Of a stretch of DNA of 64,000 bases, positions 35,839 through 44,985 are shown piece after piece. A program made the position numbers and the translations under genes. The notes under the pieces are model-generated. The model saw only the letters and a list, made by a program, of their open reading frames with translations. It searched no databases and was not told where the DNA came from. Origin of the DNA: Shouchella patagoniensis (GTDB lineage: Bacteria; Bacillota; Bacilli; Bacillales; Bacillaceae_D); the NCBI RefSeq assembly GCF_002019705.1, contig NZ_KV917377.1, positions 3,781,928-3,845,927 on the forward strand, written 5' to 3'. Position 1 is the stretch's first letter. Each line of letters opens with the position of its first letter.

Positions 35839-37350
35839 ATGAAATCAAGTTCAACTTCATTTGTTACAGCTGGATTATTACTTGGGATTTTTATGGCAGC
35901 AATTGATAACACAATTGTGGCAACGGCAATGGGTACGATTGTTGGAGATCTAGGAAACTATGAACAGTTTGTGTGGGTAACAGCAGCTTACATGGTGGCA
36001 ATGATGGCTGGTATGCCGATTTATGGTAAATTATCTGACATGTATGGTCGGAAGCGTTTTTTCTTATTTGGATTGGTCGTTTTCTTACTCGGCTCCATGC
36101 TGTGCGGCTTGGCGGATTCAATGAATCAATTAATTGCATTTCGCGTCATCCAAGGTATTGGCGGTGGGGCTCTAATGCCAATTGCATTTACGATTATCTT
36201 TGATATTTTTCCTCCTGAAAAAAGAGGGAAAATGACGGGGTTAATAGGAGCCGTATTTGGCCTTTCGAGTGTGTTTGGTCCACTTATGGGCGCATTTATT
36301 ACAGAAACATTGAGCTGGCATTGGATTTTTTATATCAATATGCCAATTGGAGCATTGTCTCTCTTCTTTATCTCACGCTACTATAAGGAAACACTCGAAA
36401 CACGAAAACAAAAGATTGATTGGCTTGGCGCCGGAACATTAGTGCTTGCAGTTGTCAGTTTAATGTTTGCATTAGAGCTTGGTGGGGGCGCTTATAATTG
36501 GAGCTCTCCAGAGTTGTTGACGTTGTTTGGTATAGCCTTTATCTCATTTATTGTGTTTGTTTTCGCGGAACGCAAGGCGGAGGAACCAATCATTTCATTT
36601 TGGATGTTTAAGAAGCGTTTATTTGCGACTTCTCAGATCATTGCTTTCATTTATGGCGGGACATTTGTTATTCTTGCTGTCTTTATTCCGATTTTTGTTC
36701 AAGCAGTATTTGGTGGTTCTGCATCAAGCGCAGGTACGACCTTAATGCCAATGATGCTTGGCTCTGTGGTTGGGAGTATGGCTGGAGGACTACTTCAGAC
36801 GAGAATTAAGTTTCGTACAATGATGATTTTCTCTGCGGTTTGTTTTCTAACAGGAATGATTTTGCTTTCAACAATGAGTCCTGAAATTTCACGTATTTCA
36901 TTAGGAATCTATATGTTTCTTGCCGGAGTGGGTGTAGGGTTCTCGTTTTCTTTATTACCCGCGGCATCGATCAACGATTTACCCCAACGATACAGAGGGT
37001 CTGCAAATTCAACCAACTCGTTCTTACGCTCATTTGGTATGACTGTGGGACTCGCCGTGTTTGGGACAGTCCAAACGTTATCATTTACCAATCGAATGAG
37101 TGATGCTTTTGCAGGTGCACAGATACCAGCAGGCGAGATGGATCCACAGGAACTATTTACCCCAGAAGGGCGGGCGCAAATTCCGCCAGACGTTCTTGCG
37201 ACAATTACAGAAGCAATGTCTGATTCCATTACTTTTGTATTTACGCTTGCGATTATTCCAATCGTACTTGCTTTAATCGCTACCTTTTTTATGGGAAATG
37301 AACGTGTCCAAACAAGTAAAGATTTAGAAATGAAAGGGTCATCTGAATAG
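35839..37350 (+). CDS. MFS multidrug efflux pump, DHA2 family (14 TM)
   Basis: 503 residues, 14 membrane segments. Typical of EmrB/QacA/LmrB pumps: MAAIDNTIVATAMGTIV in TM1, GKLSDMYGRKRFFLFG (motif A), RVIQGIGGGALMPIAFTIIFDIFPPEKRG, and GLSSVFGPLMGAFI (motif C of drug/H+ antiporters). It should export drugs by proton exchange. ATG 35839 follows AAGGAG by 11 bases; in-frame codons back to 35797 lack a ribosome site. No adjacent TetR/MarR regulator. Confidence 0.94.
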   Translation: MKSSSTSFVTAGLLLGIFMAAIDNTIVATAMGTIVGDLGNYEQFVWVTAAYMVAMMAGMPIYGKLSDMYGRKRFFLFGLVVFLLGSMLCGLADSMNQLIAFRVIQGIGGGALMPIAFTIIFDIFPPEKRGKMTGLIGAVFGLSSVFGPLMGAFITETLSWHWIFYINMPIGALSLFFISRYYKETLETRKQKIDWLGAGTLVLAVVSLMFALELGGGAYNWSSPELLTLFGIAFISFIVFVFAERKAEEPIISFWMFKKRLFATSQIIAFIYGGTFVILAVFIPIFVQAVFGGSASSAGTTLMPMMLGSVVGSMAGGLLQTRIKFRTMMIFSAVCFLTGMILLSTMSPEISRISLGIYMFLAGVGVGFSFSLLPAASINDLPQRYRGSANSTNSFLRSFGMTVGLAVFGTVQTLSFTNRMSDAFAGAQIPAGEMDPQELFTPEGRAQIPPDVLATITEAMSDSITFVFTLAIIPIVLALIATFFMGNERVQTSKDLEMKGSSE

Positions 37351-37362
37351 TGAAATGAATTG

Positions 37363-37397
37363 AACCCACAGCCTTATCAAAGGTTGTGGGTTTTTTA
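37363..37397 (+). terminator. terminator of the efflux pump gene
   Basis: Stem AACCCACAGCCTT / AAGGTTGTGGGTT, then T run. Confidence 0.92.
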
Positions 37398-37545
37398 TTT
37401 TAAAAGGGGGAAATGTCGTTCTTTGCAATTTTAAGTGGAAAGGACCTACTTGTTTTTTATAATCCGCTTAACCTTCGACAAGATTCGCCGATAAAAAAAC
37501 TGTAGGAGCGTTTATTCATGCTTGTTAGAGAGAGGAGACCCACGC

Positions 37546-38553
37546 TTGAGTAGTGTAGTAATTAAAGAGATTGCTAAATATTTGCCAAAAGTAGTGAAGA
37601 CTAGGGCAGAAATGAGAACGCATTTTGCGGCTGTGGGCGCAAGTGTAGATTCATTATTTGATGTGGGTGGGCGAGAAAATCATCCGTATATTGAAGATTA
37701 CCGACATGAAAATACAGTGACGATGGCGACTGCTGCATGCCGTAATTTATTTGAAAAAGCATCGTGGGACTTGAGCCGAGTCGATGGCTTATTCTTTGTT
37801 TCGGATTCACCGGAATATACAGTACCGTCTAATGCAGTTGCAGTTGTTCATGCACTTGGCGGCGGCAATGATGGCAGCGTTAAGTTTGTAATGGATTTAA
37901 ATCAGAACTGCACAGGATTATTATCAGCATTTGATATGGTAAGCGCTTATATGAAATCGCGAAAAGATTTAAAGCGCTGTGTACTTGTAAGTGCGTTTAA
38001 TTCAACTCATGTTTCAAATCCAGATGATCCTGTGACTTATGGTTTTTTAACAGATGGTTCTAGTGCCGTCCTAATGGAACGAATTGAGGAAGACGGAAAA
38101 GGTGTCATTGATTCTGATACGTTGATTGGTACAGACGGTTGGGAATTAATGAGTTTTCCTGCAGCTGGTTACTCGAGAGTATTTAAAGAGGAAACAGACT
38201 TGAAACAACGCACGCTTCGCTGGGATGTAGGCCCTTCAGGGTGGATTCCAGAGAAGTATATGGAAGTTTTACCCGGATTATTAGAGCGCAACGGTTTAAC
38301 TGAAGTTGATGTGGATTATTTTATTTGTTCCCAATTTCATGAAGGTCTTGTGCATAAAACATGCGAATTAATGGGATCGTCGCCAGAAAAGTGGCTCTTT
38401 GTAAGTCGAGAATATGGATACGCTGGAAATGCCTCGCCTGCCTTTGCTTTTGAGGAAGGGCTTAATTCAGGAAAATTTACAGCTGGAAAGAAAGTTGTAT
38501 GGTTCTCTTTTGGAGCCGGCTTCACACTTTCCGCTTTGCTTTATCAACTTTAA
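37546..38553 (+). CDS. KAS III-like (FabH/thiolase-fold) condensing enzyme
   Basis: 335 residues. All three active-site residues of FabH-type enzymes are present: Cys122 (LNQNCTGLLSAF), His265 (CSQFHEGLV) and Asn295 (YGYAGNASPAF). It should join an acyl-thioester with malonyl-ACP or transfer an acyl group. It is distinct from housekeeping FabH: no fab genes beside it and an unusual N terminus (IKEIAKYLPKVVKTRAEMRTHF). TTG 37546 is chosen after AGGAGACCC. A small gene follows after 27 bases, so a dedicated lipid- or ketide-making pair is possible. Confidence 0.85.
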   Translation: MSSVVIKEIAKYLPKVVKTRAEMRTHFAAVGASVDSLFDVGGRENHPYIEDYRHENTVTMATAACRNLFEKASWDLSRVDGLFFVSDSPEYTVPSNAVAVVHALGGGNDGSVKFVMDLNQNCTGLLSAFDMVSAYMKSRKDLKRCVLVSAFNSTHVSNPDDPVTYGFLTDGSSAVLMERIEEDGKGVIDSDTLIGTDGWELMSFPAAGYSRVFKEETDLKQRTLRWDVGPSGWIPEKYMEVLPGLLERNGLTEVDVDYFICSQFHEGLVHKTCELMGSSPEKWLFVSREYGYAGNASPAFAFEEGLNSGKFTAGKKVVWFSFGAGFTLSALLYQL

Positions 38554-38580
38554 AATGAAATAGAATAGGGGAATGGATTT

Positions 38581-38922
38581 ATGTATAGCATGAAAATCGA
38601 TGAAATGAAGAAAGTCTTTAGCATTGTAGTGAGTGGTTTTATAACCGAAGATGAGGCTGCAGCTTATATGATTGATTACAAGAAACATTCGGAATCAATC
38701 CACTGTCCTTCATACACGCTTTTGCTTGATGGACGTGAGATGAAAGCGTCAAAACAAGGTATGCTTGATGGTTTAAAAGCACTTATACAGTCTTACGTAG
38801 ATGATCAGTATAAAGAGATTTTATTTGTTCAAGTGGAATCTCCAACGGCTCGATCACAGATGCGCCGTATAGACGTGTTAATGAACAATGTTCGTATTAT
38901 AGAGCCGACAGAAATACCTTGA
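38581..38922 (+). CDS. small SpoIIAA/STAS-like protein of unknown role
   Basis: 113 residues. Alternation of strands and helices (KKVFSIVVSGFITEDEAAAYMIDYKKHSESI, YTLLLDGREMKAS, EILFVQVESPTARSQMRRI) resembles STAS/SpoIIAA-like folds, but the match is weak. AATAGGGGAATGG precedes the ATG. Probably co-transcribed with the KAS III-like gene, as a terminator follows only here. Confidence 0.65.
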   Translation: MYSMKIDEMKKVFSIVVSGFITEDEAAAYMIDYKKHSESIHCPSYTLLLDGREMKASKQGMLDGLKALIQSYVDDQYKEILFVQVESPTARSQMRRIDVLMNNVRIIEPTEIP

Positions 38923-38933
38923 TTATATAGATA

Positions 38934-38977
38934 AAAAAACGAATGGAGTGGTACTTACCACTGTCATTCGTTTTTTT
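38934..38977 (+). terminator. terminator with nested hairpin
   Basis: Outer stem AAAACGAATG / CATTCGTTTT enclosing a second stem AGTGGTA / TACCACT, followed by T run. Confidence 0.9.
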
Positions 38978-39212
38978 ATAGAATAGAAGTTAAATGTCTT
39001 TATATGAACGAATTAGAAGGAATGAAGTGAACTTCTCTAGTTTAAAAATTTTTTCGGGTTGTACTCATTGGGGGAGTAAGGCCTCATGAAATAGAAGGTG
39101 TATACTTTTTAATTAGAAGGTGATTTGTTCTTGTGTAATAACAAAGTGTGTTATATAGTCTTTTTAAAAATAACAGTTTATTTAGAAAAATAAAGAAAAG
39201 AGGGATGAATGT

Positions 39213-40190
39213 ATGTCGAGTAAAGTCTTGTTAGTCGATCAGTATATACAATTTGGTTTTGGTAAACAACAAAATCTGTTTACACCAAGCGCGGTAACGT
39301 TATTTGAAGCACTCTTTTTCCAGGCTTGTCTTCAAAACAGCTTATCTTTTAAATGGTCAAATCGCCAAGTAGAGGCAAAGACTGGTTTAACGAGAGACAC
39401 AATGTTCCGTGCAAGAAAATTGCTTGTGGACAATGGTTTCTTATGTGTGCAGACAATTCCAGGCAATCCTATGGTCATTTATACATTCCCTTATGTTGAT
39501 AGGCAGAAGGAATCTGATGATGGATTAGTAGCTGCAAATGGTGAGGAATCTGCTGAGGCAATCAGTGTGGGTGAGCTAAAAGAAGATCACGAGGAAAACG
39601 TTATCGTACCATATGCTGAGGAGATGCATTATCCTGTGGACAAAAGTCATGTGAAAGAGAGTGGACAATCAATGGACTCTCTTGCTATGGACAGTGAATA
39701 TTTTGATGAGGGAGACGACTGCCTCGCGTACGCGGGGGAGAAAAGGGTTTGGTTTAAAGATTTTAAAAGCACTGAAGTCTTTAAAGACCTTAAAAGCTTG
39801 AAAAAGAAAAAGATTACTGCTGCAGCAATAAACGCGCGTATGAGAACGTATTTTCGACAAGCTGGCTTTCCTGTGGTCAATAAACGAATTTTAGACGAAG
39901 CTGTGTCTTGGATAGAGAACGATACGTTTCAGGAAGGGATCGAAATGATTGAACAAGCAATTGATCTAGCAAGTGACGCTGGTGTACCAAAATGGAGTTA
40001 TGTAAGGGCGACATTAAATGCCTGGAAGGAGAAAGGCTTTCAAACAGTTGAAGATACGGTCATTGAACGTCAAGTGTGGTCCGAAATGAAACAGAAACAA
40101 AACAGTGGAAATGGGGAAATTGAAAAACAGATAAAACAAAAACAAGCATACGCCAAATTGGTAAAAGAATATCCTGATAAAACATTTTAA
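39213..40190 (+). CDS. orphan DnaD-domain replication-type protein
   Basis: 325 residues. N-terminal winged-helix-like domain (FTPSAVTLFEALFFQACLQNSLSFKWSNRQVEAKTGLTRDTMFRARKLLVDNGF), an acidic low-complexity linker (residues 95-180), and a C-terminal DnaD/DnaB-like region (FQEGIEMIEQAIDLASDAGVPKWSYVRATLNAWKEKGFQTVED). Such proteins load helicase in phages and plasmids. No phage genes adjoin, so it is a lone remnant or a domesticated copy. GAGGGATGA lies before the ATG. Confidence 0.82.
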   Translation: MSSKVLLVDQYIQFGFGKQQNLFTPSAVTLFEALFFQACLQNSLSFKWSNRQVEAKTGLTRDTMFRARKLLVDNGFLCVQTIPGNPMVIYTFPYVDRQKESDDGLVAANGEESAEAISVGELKEDHEENVIVPYAEEMHYPVDKSHVKESGQSMDSLAMDSEYFDEGDDCLAYAGEKRVWFKDFKSTEVFKDLKSLKKKKITAAAINARMRTYFRQAGFPVVNKRILDEAVSWIENDTFQEGIEMIEQAIDLASDAGVPKWSYVRATLNAWKEKGFQTVEDTVIERQVWSEMKQKQNSGNGEIEKQIKQKQAYAKLVKEYPDKTF

Positions 40191-40236
40191 GCCTAAAAGG
40201 GAAGAGAATGAACTCAAGAGGTGTGAATCAAAAAGA

Positions 40237-40257
40237 AGAGCGCATCGAGCGCGCTCT
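40237..40257 (-). terminator. terminator of galKT
   Basis: Stem AGAGCGC / GCGCTCT; on the minus strand TTCTTTTTG follows. Confidence 0.7.
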
Positions 40258-40288
40258 ACAAATGATTATCAAAAAAAGGAGCAATGAC

Positions 40289-41809
40289 TTAATTGCCCGT
40301 TAATTGAAGAATAAACTGTTTAAATTGATCATTGCCTTCTTGTGTATCTTTAAATACACCTGCGTGCTCTAAAACGGTATTAAAGATTTTACCGACATGT
40401 TCTTTTAGTATCTCACTTACGTTTTCTTTGGTCAGTGTATTCCCTTTTATTTGCTTTAATGCAAGTGCCCAATCAGCATGTTTAGCTATTGTTTCAGATG
40501 CCTGCAAGCGTGAAGCTGCGTTATCATCTATTAAAATTGCAGCAATCTCTTCTAATTCTCCTTTTAAACGACCTGGAAGGATTGCAAGCCCCATCACTTC
40601 AATTAACCCGATGTTTTCTTTTTTAATTGAGTGCACTTCAGCGTGGGGGTGGAACAAGCCAAGAGGATGTTCAGCTGTCGTGCGGTTGTTACGCAACACA
40701 AGATCAAGCACATAATCATCGCCGCTTCTCCTTGCTACAGGAGTAATCGTATTATGTTGTTCCCCATTTGTTGCAGCAAAGATGCCGGCACTAGCATCAC
40801 TATACGACTGCCATTGGGTTAAAATGGTTGCTGCCACTTTTTCAATATCGTTTCGATTGGCCCCTTGCAAACGAATTACACTCATAGGCCAATGAACAAC
40901 ACCAGCCTTAACAGAAGAGGTTTCTTTCAATGTAAAAGAAAATCTTAGCGGTGCTTTAGCCATTGGAAACGTATGTGTTCCCCCTTGGTAATGATCGTGC
41001 TTCAAGATTGAGCCTCCAACGATTGGCAAATCAGCATTGGAGCCAATAAAGTAATGAGGGAACTGGCTAACAAAATCAAATAAGCGAGAAAAGGTTTTAG
41101 CAGATATTTTCATCGGCACTTGTTTTCCGGAAAAAACAATCGCGTGTTCGTGATAATAAACATAGGGTGAAAATTGTAAATACCAATGTTGGCCGCCCAG
41201 TGTAACTGGAATAATACGCAAGTTTTGTCTGGCGGGGTGACCTGCACGTCCGACGTATCCAACATTTTCTTTTGCAAGTAAACCATTTGGATAGGTTGAA
41301 GAGACTTCATGTTTCGCTGCGGCAATTGCAGTAGGATCAATTTCTGGTTTAGATAAGTTAATGGTTATCTCTAATTCCCCATAAGTACTGGAAGAAGACC
41401 AACTCTCATTTAAAGCAATTCGATTGGAACGAATATAGTTCGCATGTTGATTAAAACGATAAAAAGTAGCTGTCGCTTCCTCTGGACCATATGTTTGAAG
41501 GGTCTGATAAAAAGACTGAATGACGGTGCTTGGCCTTGGTAGTAATGTCGCCATAAGCTTTGTGTCAAACAAGTCTCTATAAGTAATTGTATTCGCTTGT
41601 AGCAATCCATTCTCTGCTGCCCAGTCCAGCATGGACGTTAAAATATCAGAGAGAGGTGTTTGTTTGACCAATTGATTATTCATCCTTGGCTCATCAAGAC
41701 CAAGACAATCAAGGAGTTGGTTGCGAGCGTAGTCTACATCTTCAAATGTTAATAATTCATGATTCATACCGTAAGCAAGTAAATGTTCGATGTTCTCATA
41801 GATGGACAA
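40289..41809 (-). CDS. galT: galactose-1-phosphate uridylyltransferase, Firmicute type
   Basis: 506 residues, the class II GalT length of Firmicutes (the E. coli type is about 350). Moves UMP from UDP-glucose to galactose-1-phosphate in the Leloir pathway. Recognisable blocks: ATFYRFNQHANYIRSNRIALN, FVSQFPHYFIGSNADLPIVGGSILKHDHYQGG and LGLFHPHAEVHSIKKENIGLIEVMGLAILPGRL. TTG start, five bases after the galK stop, with AAAGGAAGTG upstream. Operon galK-galT; galE is not present here. Confidence 0.96.
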   Translation of the reverse strand: MSIYENIEHLLAYGMNHELLTFEDVDYARNQLLDCLGLDEPRMNNQLVKQTPLSDILTSMLDWAAENGLLQANTITYRDLFDTKLMATLLPRPSTVIQSFYQTLQTYGPEEATATFYRFNQHANYIRSNRIALNESWSSSSTYGELEITINLSKPEIDPTAIAAAKHEVSSTYPNGLLAKENVGYVGRAGHPARQNLRIIPVTLGGQHWYLQFSPYVYYHEHAIVFSGKQVPMKISAKTFSRLFDFVSQFPHYFIGSNADLPIVGGSILKHDHYQGGTHTFPMAKAPLRFSFTLKETSSVKAGVVHWPMSVIRLQGANRNDIEKVAATILTQWQSYSDASAGIFAATNGEQHNTITPVARRSGDDYVLDLVLRNNRTTAEHPLGLFHPHAEVHSIKKENIGLIEVMGLAILPGRLKGELEEIAAILIDDNAASRLQASETIAKHADWALALKQIKGNTLTKENVSEILKEHVGKIFNTVLEHAGVFKDTQEGNDQFKQFILQLTGN

Positions 41810-41813
41810 GCGC

Positions 41814-43004
41814 TCACTTCCTTTCGGTGTTCAGCGATAATTCAGAAACGCCGGTACCTGCTGTGCTTACATAAAAATCTGGTTCTAGTCCAGTTTGTTT
41901 CATATATATAGGAACGACATAGGAAGTAAATGCGTCAATTGATTTTTGATCAACGAGGCTAATTGTACACCCCCCAAACCCTGCTCCAGTCATGCGGGTA
42001 CCAATGCAACCAGGCGCACCAATTTGAATGTCAAATAATGCGTCAAGTTCAGCGCCTGTTACTTCGTAATCTATTGCAAGAGAGCGATGAGAATCTGCCA
42101 TTAACTGACCAAATCCTTCTAGATCTCCTTCTTTTAATAAAAGAACAGCCCGCTTTACCCGATCGTTTTCACGTACAACATGAGCGACTCGATTTGCGAT
42201 CGTTTCTGAGCGAAAGAGATCTTTGTTTACACTAAGTGCTTCAAGGGATAAGTCACTCAATGTTGTTAATTCAAGTCCGGAGGCTTGCAAATCAGACAAT
42301 CCTTGTTCACATTCAGAACGGCGCTCGTTGTATTTGGAATCTGCTAAACCACGGCGTTTATTCGAATTCGTAATAACAAGACTGTAGTTTCCTAGATGCA
42401 AAGGGACATGTTCGTAGGCGAGTGAGTGAGTGTTTAAAAATAACGCATGATCTTGTTTACCCATCCCAATCGCAAACTGATCCATTAAGCCACTATTAAC
42501 TCCTATATAATGGTTTTCAACTTGTTGACACGCTCTGGCAAGTTCTGGTTTCGAATAATTAGCTCCTGTTAGCGACGTTGCCATAAAAGCTGTAACCATT
42601 TCAATGGATGCTGAAGAAGAAAGCCCAGCGCCATGGGGGAGGTTTCCGTAAAAATACAGTTTAAGCCCAGTAAACTCAAGTCCCTGTTTGTAAAAAAAGT
42701 CGAGTACTCCTTTCGGGTAATTGCCCCAATCGTCATCTTTTCTATAAGATAAGTCATTAATTGAACAAGTGATTTGCTGATTAAAGTTAGCGCTTACAAG
42801 GTGGAGCGTTTGATCGTTCGTTTGTTTAACGGCCAAATAGGTCCCCATAGTTAGTGCAGCGGGAAAAACAAAACCGCCATTATAATCCGTGTGTTCTCCA
42901 ATTAAATTCACACGTCCGGGTGCGAAAAAGAGATGGTCTGGGTCTTGACCATATGTCATAGAAAAATTGTCAATAAGTTGCTGCTGTTCTTGTTCATGGA
43001 TCAT
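41814..43004 (-). CDS. galK: galactokinase
   Basis: 396 residues. Phosphorylates galactose at C1. GHMP-kinase motifs: substrate-binding GRVNLIGEHTDYNGGFVFP, ATP loop NLPHGAGLSSSASIE, and RMTGAGFGGCTISLV near the C terminus. AAGGAGAG lies about 8 bases before the ATG. First gene of the galKT operon, divergent from guaC; the shared 310-base region carries guaC control sites. Confidence 0.97.
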   Translation of the reverse strand: MIHEQEQQQLIDNFSMTYGQDPDHLFFAPGRVNLIGEHTDYNGGFVFPAALTMGTYLAVKQTNDQTLHLVSANFNQQITCSINDLSYRKDDDWGNYPKGVLDFFYKQGLEFTGLKLYFYGNLPHGAGLSSSASIEMVTAFMATSLTGANYSKPELARACQQVENHYIGVNSGLMDQFAIGMGKQDHALFLNTHSLAYEHVPLHLGNYSLVITNSNKRRGLADSKYNERRSECEQGLSDLQASGLELTTLSDLSLEALSVNKDLFRSETIANRVAHVVRENDRVKRAVLLLKEGDLEGFGQLMADSHRSLAIDYEVTGAELDALFDIQIGAPGCIGTRMTGAGFGGCTISLVDQKSIDAFTSYVVPIYMKQTGLEPDFYVSTAGTGVSELSLNTERK

Positions 43005-43223
43005 TCAATTCACTCTCCTTATGCTAATAGTAACGCCATAAAAATAAAAAAACAGAGAGAATCTTGCTAAAAATAACAACGATATTGCTCGTGTACTTTC
43101 TTTTTATCGTAACATAATTGAATGATCGTTCGTATGTTGGATTACTCTCGTAATTAGATGGGAGAAACGTAAATAGCTTTAAATAGAAGAAGAAGACGGT
43201 TACAACTAAAATAAAAGAAAGCT

Positions 43224-43303
43224 TTGACATTGATCAAATTATCCTGTATATTACGACATGGACGAACGATACGTCCTTTCATTTAAATTATTATTCGTTT
43301 TTA
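43224..43303 (+). promoter_or_regulatory. guaC promoter with PurBox pair
   Basis: Promoter TTGACA (43224-43229) / TATATT (43247-43252), 17-base spacer. Downstream lie two inverted PurR-type boxes: ACGAACGATA (43262-43271) and TTATTCGTTTTT (43291-43302). Their CGAA/TTCG cores are 31 bases apart centre to centre, the spacing of two 14-base PurBoxes separated by 17 bases. PurR would sit over the transcription start. Confidence 0.75.
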
Positions 43304-43315
43304 GGGGTGTGTCTA

Positions 43316-44299
43316 GTGGAAAATGCATTTGATTATGAAGATATTCAATTAATTCCTGCGAAATGCGTGGTAGGTAGTCGTTCAGAATGTGACACAAGCG
43401 TTATGCTTGGTGGCCGTTCCTTTAAATTACCAGTCGTTCCTGCTAACATGCAGACGATTATTGACGAGAAGATTGCCCTTTACTTAGCAGAGAACAACTA
43501 TTTCTATGTTATGCATCGCTTTCAACCGGAAAAACGACGTGCATTTATTAAAGACATGCAAGAGAGAGGTCTATATGCCTCCATTAGCGTGGGTGTAAAA
43601 AATGAAGAATATGACTTTATTAATGAATTAGCTGAAGAAGAGCTAATTCCAGAATACATTACAATTGATATCGCTCACGGTCATTCCAACGCTGTCATTG
43701 AAATGATCCAGCATATTAAACGGAAGTTGCCATCAAGCTTTGTGATTGCAGGCAATGTTGGTACACCAGAAGCTGTACGTGAGCTTGAGAATGCTGGCGC
43801 AGACGCAACAAAGGTTGGCATTGGGCCGGGAAAAGTGTGCATCACCAAAATTAAAACAGGCTTTGGCACAGGTGGTTGGCAATTAGCGGCGTTAAGATGG
43901 TGTGCAAAGGCAGCAAGTAAGCCGATCATTGCTGATGGTGGGATCCGTACGCATGGCGATATTGCAAAATCTGTTCGCTTTGGAGCATCAATGGTGATGA
44001 TCGGTTCTCTGTTTGCAGGTCATGAAGAATCACCTGGAGAAACCACTGAAAAAGATGGAAAGCTTGTAAAAGAATACTTTGGATCCGCATCAGAGTTTCA
44101 AAAAGGCGAGAAGAAAAACGTCGAAGGTAAGAAGATGTTTGTTGAACACAAAGGTGCGCTTGCCGATACACTTCAAGAGATGGAGCAAGACTTACAATCA
44201 TCAATCTCATACTCTGGAGGGGCAAAACTAGACGCAATTAGAAATGTTGATTATGTAATTGTGAAAAATTCAATCTTTAATGGCGATAAAGTGTATTAA
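43316..44299 (+). CDS. guaC: GMP reductase
   Basis: 327 residues. Turns GMP into IMP with NADPH, recycling guanine nucleotides to adenine ones. IMPDH-like barrel: [58 protein letters not shown] with catalytic Cys175, and [41 protein letters not shown] 43316 is chosen after TAGGGGTG. No CBS domains, separating it from IMP dehydrogenase. Controlled by PurBoxes upstream. Confidence 0.97.
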   Translation: MENAFDYEDIQLIPAKCVVGSRSECDTSVMLGGRSFKLPVVPANMQTIIDEKIALYLAENNYFYVMHRFQPEKRRAFIKDMQERGLYASISVGVKNEEYDFINELAEEELIPEYITIDIAHGHSNAVIEMIQHIKRKLPSSFVIAGNVGTPEAVRELENAGADATKVGIGPGKVCITKIKTGFGTGGWQLAALRWCAKAASKPIIADGGIRTHGDIAKSVRFGASMVMIGSLFAGHEESPGETTEKDGKLVKEYFGSASEFQKGEKKNVEGKKMFVEHKGALADTLQEMEQDLQSSISYSGGAKLDAIRNVDYVIVKNSIFNGDKVY

Positions 44300-44306
44300 A
44301 GATGAG

Positions 44307-44333
44307 GAGCAGCATCGAGCTGCTCTTTTTTAT
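44307..44333 (+). terminator. terminator of guaC
   Basis: Stem GAGCAGC / GCTGCTC, 5-base loop, T run. Confidence 0.93.
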
Positions 44334-44339
44334 TTGGAT

Positions 44340-44384
44340 ATAAGTAAATTATTTATGACTTTATGTAAAAAATAATTTACTTAT
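44340..44384 (+). promoter_or_regulatory. perfect 15-bp inverted repeat before the second XRE gene
   Basis: Arms ATAAGTAAATTATTT (44340-44354) and AAATAATTTACTTAT (44370-44384) separated by 15 bases, about 50 bases before the regulator gene. Each arm contains GTAAA or TTTAC, as in the palindromes of the first XRE locus. Likely the operator for the regulator that follows; a TATAGT -10 (44382-44387) overlaps its right end. Confidence 0.65.
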
Positions 44385-44431
44385 AGTCGAAAATATTTTA
44401 CACTTACTCGTGTAAGGAGGTGGATGTCAAC

Positions 44432-44665
44432 ATGCCACTTAATGAACAGGGACATTTAATGAATCGCATTCATGTATTAAGAGCAGAAAAAGGGATGTCA
44501 CAAAAAGAAGTTGCAGCAAAATTAGGTGTAAGCCGACAAACGATTGTATCTTTGGAAAAAAATAGATATAATCCATCGCTAAAACTAGCATTTGAGCTGG
44601 CTCTTCTATTTGAAGTCGACATTCATGAAGTATTTCAGTATGAAATCAAGGAGGAGGGGGAGTAA
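44432..44665 (+). CDS. XRE/Cro-type HTH regulator (second copy)
   Basis: 77 residues, almost all helix-turn-helix: RIHVLRAEKGMSQKEVAAKLGVSRQTIVSLEKNRYNPSLKLAFELALLFEVDIHEVFQYE. ATG 44432 is chosen, 10 bases after AAGGAGGT; the ATG at 44459 is also in frame. Co-transcribed with the membrane protein starting 2 bases after its stop. Same architecture as the pair at 1831-2452. Likely self-regulating through the inverted repeat upstream. Confidence 0.9.
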   Translation: MPLNEQGHLMNRIHVLRAEKGMSQKEVAAKLGVSRQTIVSLEKNRYNPSLKLAFELALLFEVDIHEVFQYEIKEEGE

Positions 44666-44667
44666 CG

Positions 44668-44970
44668 TTGGATTTATTTTTAGCAGTACTTAGATTGCTT
44701 TATGTGGTTGTGTTCTTTGGTGCCTTATTTATAAGTTTAAAATTTCAATGGGGAGAAGAAGGAAAAGATGAACGTGGGAAGCAGATTTTAAATACTTCAT
44801 ATGGAATTGCGTTTCCACTCTTACCTTTAGGTTGGCTTTTCATCGAATTGTATAGCGATTATGTGTCTTCTGTTTCTTATGAGCAATATAAAATGGCCAT
44901 CTGGTTTTTACTAACGGGAATGTACATCTTGCATGCGTTATTCATACTTGTATTGAGAAAAAAATACTAA
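44668..44970 (+). CDS. small three-TM membrane protein paired with XRE regulator
   Basis: 100 residues, three membrane segments (residues 4-22, 41-60, 73-95) with a charged loop GEEGKDERGKQILNTSYG. TTG start after GGAGGGGGAG that lies within the regulator's end. The loop DERGKQI is shared in style with DUF2178-like proteins. Function unknown; likely acts with, or is controlled by, the regulator. Confidence 0.72.
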   Translation: MDLFLAVLRLLYVVVFFGALFISLKFQWGEEGKDERGKQILNTSYGIAFPLLPLGWLFIELYSDYVSSVSYEQYKMAIWFLLTGMYILHALFILVLRKKY

Positions 44971-44985
44971 GAGGGTGTATGAGCC

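Noticed and set aside
43121..43137. Single PurBox-like TGATCGTTCGTATGT upstream of galK
   Set aside because: No partner box at the needed 30-31 base core spacing.
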